DNA of 64,000 nucleotides from Blastomussa wellsi (taxonomy: Eukaryota > Cnidaria > Anthozoa > Scleractinia > Plerogyridae), in the NCBI GenBank assembly GCA_947652115.1, contig OX393570.1, positions 19,343,256 through 19,407,255 on the forward strand, read 5' to 3'. Each line of letters opens with the position of its first letter. The stretch's first letter is position 1. The notes under the pieces are model-generated. The model saw nothing but the letters and a program-made list of their open reading frames with translations. It was not told the origin of the DNA and searched no databases. The position numbers and the translations under genes were made by a program. This document shows positions 48,501 through 63,700 of the stretch, in pieces.

Positions 48501-51500
48501 TATAACCATGGTTATTTTGGCCATAATTTGGGTATTATAACCATGGTTATTTTGGCCATAATTTCGGTATTATAACCATGGTTATTTTAGCCATAATTTG
48601 GGTATTATAACCATGGTTATTTTGGCCATAATTTGGGTATTATAACCATGGTTATTTTGGCCATAATTTGGGTATTATAACCATGGTTATTTTGGCCATA
48701 ATTTCGGTATTATAACCATGGTTATTTTAGCCATAATTTGGGTATTATAACCATGGTTATTTTGGCCATAATTTGGGTATTACAACCGTGGTTATTTTGG
48801 CCATAATTTGGGTATTATAACCATGGTTATTTTGGCCATAATTTGGGTATTATAACCATGGTTATTTTGGCCATAATTTCGGTATTATAACCATGGTTAT
48901 TTTAGCCATAATTTGGGTATTATAACCATGCTTATTTTGGCCATAATTTGGGTATTATAACCATGGTTATTTTGGCCATAATTTGGGTATTATAACCATG
49001 GTTTTTTTGGCCATAATTTCGGTATTATAACCATGGTTATTTTAGCCATAATTTGGGTATTATAACCATGGTTATTTTGGCCATAATTTGGGTATTACAA
49101 CCGTGGTTATTTTGGCCATAATTTGGGTATTATAACCATGGTTATTTTGGCCATAATTTGGGTATTATAACCATGGTTATTTTGGCCATAATTTCGGTAT
49201 TATAACCATGGTTATTTTAGCCATAATTTGGGTATTATAACCATGGTTATTTTGGCCATAATTTGGGTATTACAACCGTGGTTATTTTGGCCATAATTTG
49301 GGTATTATAACCATGGTTATTTTGGCCATAATTTCGGTATTATAACCATGGTTATTTTGGCCATAATTTGGGTATTATAACAATGGTTATTTTGGCCATA
49401 ATTTCGGTATTATAACCATGGTTATTTTAGCCATAATTTGGGTATTATAACCATGGTTATTTTGGCCATAATTTGGGTATTACAACCGTGGTTATTTTGG
49501 CCATAATTTGGGTATTATAACCATGGTTATTTTGGCCATAATTTCGGTATTATAACCATGGTTATTTTGCCCATATTTTAGGTATTATAGCCACGGTTAT
49601 TTTGCCCATAATTTGGCTATTATAACCATGGTTATTTTGGCCATAATTTGGGTATTCTAACCATGGTTATTTTGGCCATAATTTGGGTATTATAACCATG
49701 GTTATTTTAGCCATAATTTGGGTATTATAACCATGGTTATTTTGGCCATAATTTGGGTATTACAACCATGGTTATTTTGGCCATAATTTGGGTATTATAA
49801 CAATGGTTATTTTGGCCATAATTTGGGTATTATAACCATGGTTATTTTGGCCATAATTTGGGTATTATAACCATGGTTATTTTGGCCATAATTTCGGTAT
49901 TATAACCATGGTTATTTTAGCCATAATTTGGTATTATAACCATGGTTATTTTGGCCATAATTTGGGTATTACAACCGTGGTTATTTTGGCCATAATTTGG
50001 GTATTATAACCATGGTTATTTTGGCCATAATTTCGGTATTATAACCATGGTTATTTTGCCCATATTTTAGGTATTATAGCCACGGTTATTTTGCCCATAA
50101 TTTGGCTATTATAACCATGGTTATTTTGGCCATAATTTGGGTATTCTAACCATGGTTATTTTGGCCATAATTTGGGTATTATAACCATGGTTATTTTGGC
50201 CATAATTTGGGTATTATAACCATGGTTATTTTGGCCATAATTTGGGTATTACAACCATGGTTATTTTGGCCATAATTTGGGTATTATAACAATGGTTATT
50301 TTGGCCATAATTTGGGTATTATAACCATGGTTATTTTGGCCATAATTTGGGTATTATAACCATGGTTATTTTGGCCATAATTTCGGTATTATAACCATGG
50401 TTATTTTGGCCATAATTTGGGTATTATAACCATGGTTATTTTGGCCATAATTTGGGTATTATAACCATGGTTATTTTGGCCATAATTTGGGTATTATAAC
50501 CATGGTTATTTTGGCCATAATTTCGGTATTATAACCATGGTTATTTTAGCCATAATTTGGGTATTATAACCATGGTTATTTTGGCCATAATTTGGGTATT
50601 ACAACCGTGGTTATTTTGGCCATAATTTGGGTATTATAACCATGGTTATTTTGGCCATAATTTGGGTATTATAACCATGGTTATTTTGGCCATAATTTCG
50701 GTATTATAACCATGGTTATTTTAGCCATAATTTGGGTATTATAACCATGGTTATTTTGGCCATAATTTGGGTATTATAACCATGGTTATTTTGGCCATAA
50801 TTTGGGTATTATAGCCATGGTTATTTTGGCCATAATTTCGGTATTATAACCATGGTTATTTTAGCCATAATTTGGGTATTATAACCATGGTTATTTTGGC
50901 CATAATTTGGGTATTACAACCGTGGTTATTTTGGCCATAATTTGGGTATTATAACCATGGTTATTTTGGCCATAATTTGGGTATTATAACCATGGTTATT
51001 TTGGACATAATTTCGGTATTATAACCATGGTTATTTTGGCCATAATTTGGGTATTATAACCATGGTTATTTTGGCCATAATTTGGGTATTATAACCATGG
51101 TTATTTTGGCCATAATTTGGGTATTATAACCATGGTTATTTTGGCCATAATTTCGGTATTATAACCATGGTTATTTTAGCCATAATTTGGGTATTATAAC
51201 CATGGTTATTTTGGCCATAATTTGGGTATTACAACCGTGGTTATTTTGGCCATAATTTGGGTATTATAACCATGGTTATTTTGGCCATAATTTGGGTATT
51301 ATAACCATGGTTATTTTGGCCATAATTTCGGTATTATAACCATGGTTATTTTAGCCATAATTTGGGTATTATAACCATGGTTATTTTGGCCATAATTTGG
51401 GTATTACAACCGTGGTTATTTTGGCCATAATTTGAGTATTATAACCATGGTTATTTTGGCCATAATTTCGGTATTATAACCATGGTTATTTTGGCCATAA

Positions 51501-51702
51501 TTTGGGTATTATAACAATGGTTATTTTGGCCATAATTTCGGTATTATAACCATGGTTATTTTAGCCATAATTTGGGTATTATAACCATGGTTATTTTGGC
51601 CATAATTTAGGTATTACAACCGTGGTTATTTTGGCCATAATTTGGGTATTATAACCATGGTTATTTTGGCCATAATTTCGGTATTATAACCATGGTTATT
51701 TT

Positions 51703-54700
51703 GCCCATATTTTAGGTATTATAGCCACGGTTATTTTGCCCATAATTTGGCTATTATAACCATGGTTATTTTGGCCATAATTTGGGTATTCTAACCATGG
51801 TTATTTTGGCCATAATTTGGGTATTATAACCATGGTTATTTTAGCCATAATTTGGGTATTATAACCATGGTTATTTTGGCCATAATTTGGGTATTACAAC
51901 CATGGTTATTTTGGCCATAATTTGGGTATTATAACAATGGTTATTTTGGCCATAATTTGGGTATTATAACCATGGTTATTTTGGCCATAATTTGGGTATT
52001 ATAACCATGGTTATTTTGGCCATAATTTCGGTATTATAACCATGGTTATTTTGGCCATAATTTGGGTATTATAACCATGGTTATTTTGGCCATAATTTGG
52101 GTATTATAACCATGGTTATTTTGGCCATAATTTGGGTATTATAACCATGGTTATTTTGGCCATAATTTCGGTATTATAACCATGGTTATTTTAGCCATAA
52201 TTTGGGTATTATAACCATGGTTATTTTGGCCATAATTTGGGTATTACAACCGTGGTTATTTTGGCCATAATTTGGGTATTATAACCATGGTTATTTTGGC
52301 CATAATTTCGGTATTATAACCATGGTTATTTTGGCCATAATTTGGGTATTATAACAATGATTATTTTGGCCATAATTTCGGTATTATAACCATGGTTATT
52401 TTAGCCATAATTTGGGTATTATAACCATGGTTATTTTGGCCATAATTTGGGTATTACAACCGTGGTTATTTTGGCCATAATTTGGGTATTATAACCATGG
52501 TTATTTTGGCCATAATTTCGGTATTATAACCATGGTTATTTTGCCCATATTTTAGGTATTATAGCCATGGTTATTTTGCCCATAATTTGGCTATTATAAC
52601 CATGGTTATTTTGGCCATAATTTGGGTATTCTAACCATGGTTATTTTGGCCATAATTTGGGTATTATAACCATGGTTATTTTAGCCATAATTTGGGTATT
52701 ATAACCATGGTTATTTTGGCCATAATTTGGGTATTACAACCGTGGTTATTTTGGCCATAATTTGGGTATTATAACCATGGTTATTTTGGCCATAATTTGG
52801 GTATTATAACCATGGTTATTTTGGCCATAATTTGGGTATTATAACCATGGTTATTTTGGCCATAATTTGGGTATTATAACCATGGTTATTTTGGCCATAA
52901 TTTGGGTATTATAACCATGGTTATTTTGGCCATAATTTCGGTATTATAACCATGGTTATTTTAGCCATAATTTGGGTATTATAACCATGGTTATTTTGGC
53001 CATAATTTGGGTATTACAACCGTTGTTATTTTGGCCATAATTTGGGTATTATAACCATGGTTATTTTGGCCATAATTTGGGTATTATAACCATGGTTATT
53101 TTGGCCATAATTTCGGTATTATAACCATGGTTATTTTAGCCATAATTTGGGTATTATAACCATGGTTATTTTGGCCATAATTTGGGTATTATAACCATGG
53201 TTATTTTGGCCATAATTTGGGTATTATAACCATGGTTATTTTGGCCATAATTTCGGTATTATAACCATGGTTATTTTAGCCATAATTTGGGTATTATAAC
53301 CATGGTTATTTTGGCCATAATTTGGGTATTACAACCGTGGTTATTTTGGCCATAATTTGGGTATTATAACCATGGTTATTTTGGCCATAATTTGGGTATT
53401 ATAACCATGGTTATTTTGGCCATAATTTTTGTATTATAACCATGGTTATTTTAGCCATAATTTGGGTATTATAACCATGGTTATTTTGGCCATAATTTGG
53501 GTATTATAACCATGGTTATTTTGGCCATAATTTGGGTATTATAACCATGGTTATTTTGGCCATAATTTCGGTATTATAACCATGGTTATTTTAGCCATAA
53601 TTTGGGTATTATAACCATGGTTATTTTGGCCATAATTTGGGTATTACAACCGTGGTTATTTTGGCCATAATTTGGGTATTATAACCATGGTTATTTTGGC
53701 CATAATTTGGGTATTATAACCATGGTTATTTTGGCCATAATTTCGGTATTATAACCATGGTTATTTTAGCCATAATTTGGGTATTATAACCATGGTTATT
53801 TTGGCCATAATTTGGGTATTACAACCGTGGTTATTTTGGCCATAATTTGGGTATTATAACCATGGTTATTTTGGCCATAATTTCGGTATTATAACCATGG
53901 TTATTTTGGCCATAATTTGGGTATTATAACAATGGTTATTTTGGCCATAATTTCGGTATTATAACCATGGTTATTTTAGCCATAATTTGGGTATTATAAC
54001 CATGGTTATTTTGGCCATAATTTGGGTATTACAACCGTGGTTATTTTGGCCATAATTTGGGTATTATAACCATGGTTATTTTGGCCATAATTTCGGTATT
54101 ATAACCATGGTTATTTTGCCCATATTTTAGGTATTATAGCCACGGTTATTTTGCCCATAATTTGGCTATTATAACCATGGTTATTTTGGCCATAATTTGG
54201 GTATTCTAACCATGGTTATTTTGGCCATAATTTGGGTATTATAACCATGGTTATTTTAGCCATAATTTGGGTATTATAACCATGGTTATTTTGGCCATAA
54301 TTTGGGTATTATAACCATGGTTATTTTGGCCATAATTTCGGTATTATAACCATGGTTATTTTAACCATAATTTGGGTATTATAACCATGGTTATTTTAGC
54401 CATAATTTGGGTATTATAACCATGGTTATTTTGGCCATAATTTGGGTATTATAACCATGGTTATTTTGGCCATAATTTCGGTATTATAACCATGGTTATT
54501 TTAGCCATAATTTGGGTATTATAACCATGGTTATTTTGGCCATAATTTGGGTATTACAACCGTGGTTATTTTGGCCATAATTTGGGTATTATAACCATGG
54601 TTATTTTGGCCATAATTTGGGTATTATAACCATGGTTATTTTGGCCATAATTTCGGTATTATAACCATGGTTATTTTAGCCATAATTTGGGTATTATAAC

Positions 54701-57700
54701 CATGGTTATTTTGGCCATAATTTGGGTATTATAACCATGGTTATTTTGGCCATAATTTGGGTATTATAACCATGGTTATTTTGGCCATAATTTCGGTATT
54801 ATAACCATGGTTATTTTAGCCATAATTTGGGTATTATAACCATGGTTATTTTGGCCATAATTTGGGTATTACAACCGTGGTTATTTTGGCCATAATTTGG
54901 GTATTATAACCATGGTTATTTTGGCCATAATTTGGGTATTATAACCATGGTTATTTTGGCCATAATTTCGGTATTATAACCATGGTTATTTTAGCCATGA
55001 TTTGGGTATTATAACCATGGTTATTTTGGCCATAATTTGGGTATTATAACCATGGTTATTTTGGCCATAATTTGGGTATTATAACCATGGTTATTTTGGC
55101 CATAATTTCGGTATTATAACCATGGTTATTTTAGCCATAATTTGGGTATTATAACCATGGTTATTTTGGCCATAATTTGGGTATTACAACCGTGGTTATT
55201 TTGGCCATAATTTGGGTATTATAACCATGGTTATTTTGGCCATAATTTCGGTATTATAACCATGGTTATTTTAGCCATAATTTGGGTATTATAACCATGG
55301 TTATTTTGGCCATAATTTGGGTATTACAACCGTGGTTATTTTGGCCATAATTTGGGTATTATAACCATGGTTATTTTGGCCATAATTTCGGTATTATAAC
55401 CATGGTTATTTTGGCCATAATTTGGGTATTATAACAATGGTTATTTTGGCCATAATTTCGGTATTATAACCATGGTTATTTTAGCCATAATTTGGGTATT
55501 ATAACCATGGTTATTTTGGCCATAATTTGGGTATTACAACCGTGGTTATTTTGGCCATAATTTGGGTATTATAACCATGGTTATTTTGGCCATAATTTCG
55601 GTATTATAACCATGGTTATTTTGCCCATATTTTAGGTATTATAGCCACGGTTATTTTGCCCATAATTTGGCTATTATAACCATGGTTATTTTGGCCATAA
55701 TTTGGGTATTCTAACCATGATTATTTTGGCCATAATTTGGGTATTATAACCATGGTTATTTTAGCCATAATTTGGGTATTATAACCATGGTTATTTTGGC
55801 CATAATTTGGGTATTACAACCATGGTTATTTTGGCCATAATTTGGGTATTATAACAATGGTTATTTTGGCCATAATTTGGGTATTATAACCATGGTTATT
55901 TTGGCCATAATTTGGGTATTATAACCATGGTTATTTTGGCCATAATTTCGGTATTATAACCATGGTTATTTTGGCCATAATTTGGGTATTATAACCATGG
56001 TTATTTTGGCCATAATTTGGGTATTATAACCATGGTTATTTTGGCCATAATTTGGGTATTATAACCATGGTTATTTTGGCCATAATTTCGGTATTATAAC
56101 CATGGTTATTTTAGCCATAATTTGGGTATTATAACCATGGTTATTTTGGCCATAATTTGGGTATTACAACCGTGGTTATTTTGGCCATAATTTGGGTATT
56201 ATAACCATGGTTATTTTGGCCATAATTTCGGTATTATAACCATGGTTATTTTGGCCATAATTTGGGTATTATAACAATGGTTATTTTGGCCATAATTTCG
56301 GTATTATAACCATGGTTATTTTAGCCATAATTTGGGTATTATAACCATGGTTATTTTGGCCATAATTTGGGTATTACAACCGTGGTTATTTTGGCCATAA
56401 TTTGGGTATTATAACCATGGTTATTTTGGCCATAATTTCGGTATTATAACCATGGTTATTTTGCCCATATTTTAGGTATTATAGCCACGGTTATTTTGCC
56501 CATAATTTGGCTATTATAACCATGGTTATTTTGGCCATAATTTGGGTATTCTAACCATGGTTATTTTGGCCATAATTTGGGTATTATAACCATGGTTATT
56601 TTAGCCATAATTTGGGTATTATAACCATGGTTATTTTGGCCATAATTTCGGTATTATAACCATGGTTATTTTGGCCATAATTTGGGTATTATAACAATGG
56701 TTATTTTGGCCATAATTTGGGTATTATAACCATGGTTATTTTGGCCATAATTTGGGTATTATAACCATGGTTATTTTGGCCATAATTTCGGTATTATAAC
56801 CATGGTTATTTTGGCCATAATTTGGGTATTATAACCATGGTTATTTTGGCCATAATTTGGGTATTATAACCATGGTTATTTTGGCCATAATTTCGGTATT
56901 ATAACCATGGTTATTTTGGCCATAATTTCGGTATTATAACCATGGTTATTTTAGCCATAATTTGGGTATTATAACCATGGTTATTTTGGCCATAATTTGG
57001 GTATTACAACCGTGGTTATTTTGGCCATAATTTGGGTATTATAACCATGGTTATTTTGGCCATAATTTCGGTATTATAACCATGGTTATTTTGGCCATAA
57101 TTTGGGTATTATAACAATGGTTATTTTGGCCATAATTTCGGTATTATAACCATGGTTATTTTAGCCATAATTTGGGTATTATAACCATGGTTATTTTGGC
57201 CATAATTTGGGTATTACAACCGTGGTTATTTTGGCCATAATTTGGGTATTATAACCATGGTTATTTTGGCCATAATTTCGGTATTATAACCATGGTTATT
57301 TTGCCCATATTTTAGGTATTATAGCCACGGTTATTTTGCCCATAATTTGGCTATTATAACCATGGTTATTTTGGCCATAATTTGGGTATTCTAACCATGG
57401 TTATTTTGGCCATAATTTGGGTATTATAACCATGGTTATTTTAGCCATAATTTGGGTATTATAACCATGGTTATTTTGGCCATAATTTGGGTATTACAAC
57501 CATGGTTATTTTGGCCATAATTTGGGTATTATAACAATGGTTATTTTGGCCATAATTTGGGTATTATAACCATGGTTATTTTGGCCATAATTTGGGTATT
57601 ATAACCATGGTTATTTTGGCCATAATTTCGGTATTATAACCATGGTTATTTTGGCCATAATTTGGGTATTATAACCATGGTTATTTTGGCCATAATTTGG

Positions 57701-60700
57701 GTATTATAACCATGGTTATTTTGGCCATAATTTGGGTATTATAACCATGGTTATTTTGGCCATAATTTCGGTATTATAACCATGGTTATTTTAGCCATAA
57801 TTTGGGTATTATAACCATGGTTATTTTGGCCATAATTTGGGTATTACAACCGTGGTTATTTTGGCCATAATTTGGGTATTATAACCATGGTTATTTTGGC
57901 CATAATTTGGGTATTATAACCATGGTTATTTTGGCCATAATTTCGGTATTATAACCATGGTTATTTTAGCCATAATTTGGGTATTATAACCATGGTTATT
58001 TTGGCCATAATTTGGGTATTATAACCATGGTTATTTTGGCCATAATTTCGGTATTATAACCATGGTTATTTTGGCCATAATTTCGGTATTATAACCATGG
58101 TTATTTTAGCCATAATTTGGGTATTATAACCATGGTTATTTTGGCCATAATTTGGGTATTACAACCGTGGTTATTTTGGCCATAATTTGGGTATTATAAC
58201 CATGGTTATTTTGGCCATAATTTGGGTATTATAACCATGGTTATTTTGGCCATAATTTCGGTATTATAACCATGGTTATTTTAGCCATAATTTGGGTATT
58301 ATAACCATGCTTATTTTGGCCATAATTTGGGTATTATAACCATGGTTATTTTGGCCATAATTTGGGTATTATAACCATGGTTTTTTTGGCCATAATTTCG
58401 GTATTATAACCATGGTTATTTTAGCCATAATTTGGGTATTATAACCATGGTTATTTTGGCCATAATTTGGGTATTACAACCGTGGTTATTTTGGCCATAA
58501 TTTGGGTATTATAACCATGGTTATTTTGGCCATAATTTGGGTATTATAACCATGGTTATTTTGGCCATAATTTCGGTATTATAACCATGGTTATTTTAGC
58601 CATAATTTGGGTATTATAACCATGGTTATTTTGGCCATAATTTGGGTATTACAACCGTGGTTATTTTGGCCATAATTTGGGTATTATAACCATGGTTATT
58701 TTGGCCATAATTTCGGTATTATAACCATGGTTATTTTAGCCATAATTTGGGTATTATAACCATGGTTATTTTGGCCATAATTTGGGTATTACAACCGTGG
58801 TTATTTTGGCCATAATTTGGGTATTATAACCATGGTTATTTTGGCCATAATTTCGGTATTATAACCATGGTTATTTTAGCCATAATTTGGGTATTATAAC
58901 CATGGTTATTTTGGCCATAATTTGGGTATTACAACCGTGGTTATTTTGGCCATAATTTGAGTATTATAACCATGGTTATTTTGGCCATAATTTCGGTATT
59001 ATAACCATGGTTATTTTGGCCATAATTTGGGTATTATAACAATGGTTATTTTGGCCATAATTTCGGTATTATAACCATGGTTATTTTAGCCATAATTTGG
59101 GTATTATAACCATGGTTATTTTGGCCATAATTTAGGTATTACAACCGTGGTTATTTTGGCCATAATTTGGGTATTATAACCATGGTTATTTTGGCCATAA
59201 TTTCGGTATTATAACCATGGTTATTTTGCCCATATTTTAGGTATTATAGCCACGGTTATTTTGCCCATAATTTGGCTATTATAACCATGGTTATTTTGGC
59301 CATAATTTGGGTATTCTAACCATGGTTATTTTGGCCATAATTTGGGTATTATAACCATGGTTATTTTAGCCATAATTTGGGTATTATAACCATGGTTATT
59401 TTGGCCATAATTTGGGTATTACAACCATGGTTATTTTGGCCATAATTTGGGTATTATAACAATGGTTATTTTGGCCATAATTTGGGTATTATAACCATGG
59501 TTATTTTGGCCATAATTTGGGTATTATAACCATGGTTATTTTGGCCATAATTTCGGTATTATAACCATGGTTATTTTGGCCATAATTTGGGTATTATAAC
59601 CATGGTTATTTTGGCCATAATTTGGGTATTATAACCATGGTTATTTTGGCCATAATTTGGGTATTATAACCATGGTTATTTTGGCCATAATTTCGGTATT
59701 ATAACCATGGTTATTTTAGCCATAATTTGGGTATTATAACCATGGTTATTTTGGCCATAATTTGGGTATTACAACCGTGGTTATTTTGGCCATAATTTGG
59801 GTATTATAACCATGGTTATTTTGGCCATAATTTCGGTATTATAACCATGGTTATTTTGGCCATAATTTGGGTATTATAACAATGATTATTTTGGCCATAA
59901 TTTCGGTATTATAACCATGGTTATTTTAGCCATAATTTGGGTATTATAACCATGGTTATTTTGGCCATAATTTGGGTATTACAACCGTGGTTATTTTGGC
60001 CATAATTTGGGTATTATAACCATGGTTATTTTGGCCATAATTTCGGTATTATAACCATGGTTATTTTGCCCATATTTTAGGTATTATAGCCATGGTTATT
60101 TTGCCCATAATTTGGCTATTATAACCATGGTTATTTTGGCCATAATTTGGGTATTCTAACCATGGTTATTTTGGCCATAATTTGGGTATTATAACCATGG
60201 TTATTTTAGCCATAATTTGGGTATTATAACCATGGTTATTTTGGCCATAATTTGGGTATTACAACCGTGGTTATTTTGGCCATAATTTGGGTATTATAAC
60301 CATGGTTATTTTGGCCATAATTTGGGTATTATAACCATGGTTATTTTGGCCATAATTTGGGTATTATAACCATGGTTATTTTGGCCATAATTTGGGTATT
60401 ATAACCATGGTTATTTTGGCCATAATTTGGGTATTATAACCATGGTTATTTTGGCCATAATTTCGGTATTATAACCATGGTTATTTTAGCCATAATTTGG
60501 GTATTATAACCATGGTTATTTTGGCCATAATTTGGGTATTACAACCGTTGTTATTTTGGCCATAATTTGGGTATTATAACCATGGTTATTTTGGCCATAA
60601 TTTGGGTATTATAACCATGGTTATTTTGGCCATAATTTCGGTATTATAACCATGGTTATTTTAGCCATAATTTGGGTATTATAACCATGGTTATTTTGGC

Positions 60701-63700
60701 CATAATTTGGGTATTATAACCATGGTTATTTTGGCCATAATTTGGGTATTATAACCATGGTTATTTTGGCCATAATTTCGGTATTATAACCATGGTTATT
60801 TTAGCCATAATTTGGGTATTATAACCATGGTTATTTTGGCCATAATTTGGGTATTACAACCGTGGTTATTTTGGCCATAATTTGGGTATTATAACCATGG
60901 TTATTTTGGCCATAATTTGGGTATTATAACCATGGTTATTTTGGCCATAATTTTTGTATTATAACCATGGTTATTTTAGCCATAATTTGGGTATTATAAC
61001 CATGGTTATTTTGGCCATAATTTGGGTATTATAACCATGGTTATTTTGGCCATAATTTGGGTATTATAACCATGGTTATTTTGGCCATAATTTCGGTATT
61101 ATAACCATGGTTATTTTAGCCATAATTTGGGTATTATAACCATGGTTATTTTGGCCATAATTTGGGTATTACAACCGTGGTTATTTTGGCCATAATTTGG
61201 GTATTATAACCATGGTTATTTTGGCCATAATTTGGGTATTATAACCATGGTTATTTTGGCCATAATTTCGGTATTATAACCATGGTTATTTTAGCCATAA
61301 TTTGGGTATTATAACCATGGTTATTTTGGCCATAATTTGGGTATTACAACCGTGGTTATTTTGGCCATAATTTGGGTATTATAACCATGGTTATTTTGGC
61401 CATAATTTCGGTATTATAACCATGGTTATTTTGGCCATAATTTGGGTATTATAACAATGGTTATTTTGGCCATAATTTCGGTATTATAACCATGGTTATT
61501 TTAGCCATAATTTGGGTATTATAACCATGGTTATTTTGGCCATAATTTGGGTATTACAACCGTGGTTATTTTGGCCATAATTTGGGTATTATAACCATGG
61601 TTATTTTGGCCATAATTTCGGTATTATAACCATGGTTATTTTGCCCATATTTTAGGTATTATAGCCACGGTTATTTTGCCCATAATTTGGCTATTATAAC
61701 CATGGTTATTTTGGCCATAATTTGGGTATTCTAACCATGGTTATTTTGGCCATAATTTGGGTATTATAACCATGGTTATTTTAGCCATAATTTGGGTATT
61801 ATAACCATGGTTATTTTGGCCATAATTTGGGTATTATAACCATGGTTATTTTGGCCATAATTTCGGTATTATAACCATGGTTATTTTAACCATAATTTGG
61901 GTATTATAACCATGGTTATTTTAGCCATAATTTGGGTATTATAACCATGGTTATTTTGGCCATAATTTGGGTATTATAACCATGGTTATTTTGGCCATAA
62001 TTTCGGTATTATAACCATGGTTATTTTAGCCATAATTTGGGTATTATAACCATGGTTATTTTGGCCATAATTTGGGTATTACAACCGTGGTTATTTTGGC
62101 CATAATTTGGGTATTATAACCATGGTTATTTTGGCCATAATTTGGGTATTATAACCATGGTTATTTTGGCCATAATTTCGGTATTATAACCATGGTTATT
62201 TTAGCCATAATTTGGGTATTATAACCATGGTTATTTTGGCCATAATTTGGGTATTATAACCATGGTTATTTTGGCCATAATTTGGGTATTATAACCATGG
62301 TTATTTTGGCCATAATTTCGGTATTATAACCATGGTTATTTTAGCCATAATTTGGGTATTATAACCATGGTTATTTTGGCCATAATTTGGGTATTACAAC
62401 CGTGGTTATTTTGGCCATAATTTGGGTATTATAACCATGGTTATTTTGGCCATAATTTGGGTATTATAACCATGGTTATTTTGGCCATAATTTCGGTATT
62501 ATAACCATGGTTATTTTAGCCATGATTTGGGTATTATAACCATGGTTATTTTGGCCATAATTTGGGTATTATAACCATGGTTATTTTGGCCATAATTTGG
62601 GTATTATAACCATGGTTATTTTGGCCATAATTTCGGTATTATAACCATGGTTATTTTAGCCATAATTTGGGTATTATAACCATGGTTATTTTGGCCATAA
62701 TTTGGGTATTACAACCGTGGTTATTTTGGCCATAATTTGGGTATTATAACCATGGTTATTTTGGCCATAATTTCGGTATTATAACCATGGTTATTTTAGC
62801 CATAATTTGGGTATTATAACCATGGTTATTTTGGCCATAATTTGGGTATTACAACCGTGGTTATTTTGGCCATAATTTGGGTATTATAACCATGGTTATT
62901 TTGGCCATAATTTCGGTATTATAACCATGGTTATTTTGGCCATAATTTGGGTATTATAACAATGGTTATTTTGGCCATAATTTCGGTATTATAACCATGG
63001 TTATTTTAGCCATAATTTGGGTATTATAACCATGGTTATTTTGGCCATAATTTGGGTATTACAACCGTGGTTATTTTGGCCATAATTTGGGTATTATAAC
63101 CATGGTTATTTTGGCCATAATTTCGGTATTATAACCATGGTTATTTTGCCCATATTTTAGGTATTATAGCCACGGTTATTTTGCCCATAATTTGGCTATT
63201 ATAACCATGGTTATTTTGGCCATAATTTGGGTATTCTAACCATGATTATTTTGGCCATAATTTGGGTATTATAACCATGGTTATTTTAGCCATAATTTGG
63301 GTATTATAACCATGGTTATTTTGGCCATAATTTGGGTATTACAACCATGGTTATTTTGGCCATAATTTGGGTATTATAACAATGGTTATTTTGGCCATAA
63401 TTTGGGTATTATAACCATGGTTATTTTGGCCATAATTTGGGTATTATAACCATGGTTATTTTGGCCATAATTTCGGTATTATAACCATGGTTATTTTGGC
63501 CATAATTTGGGTATTATAACCATGGTTATTTTGGCCATAATTTGGGTATTATAACCATGGTTATTTTGGCCATAATTTGGGTATTATAACCATGGTTATT
63601 TTGGCCATAATTTCGGTATTATAACCATGGTTATTTTAGCCATAATTTGGGTATTATAACCATGGTTATTTTGGCCATAATTTGGGTATTACAACCGTGG

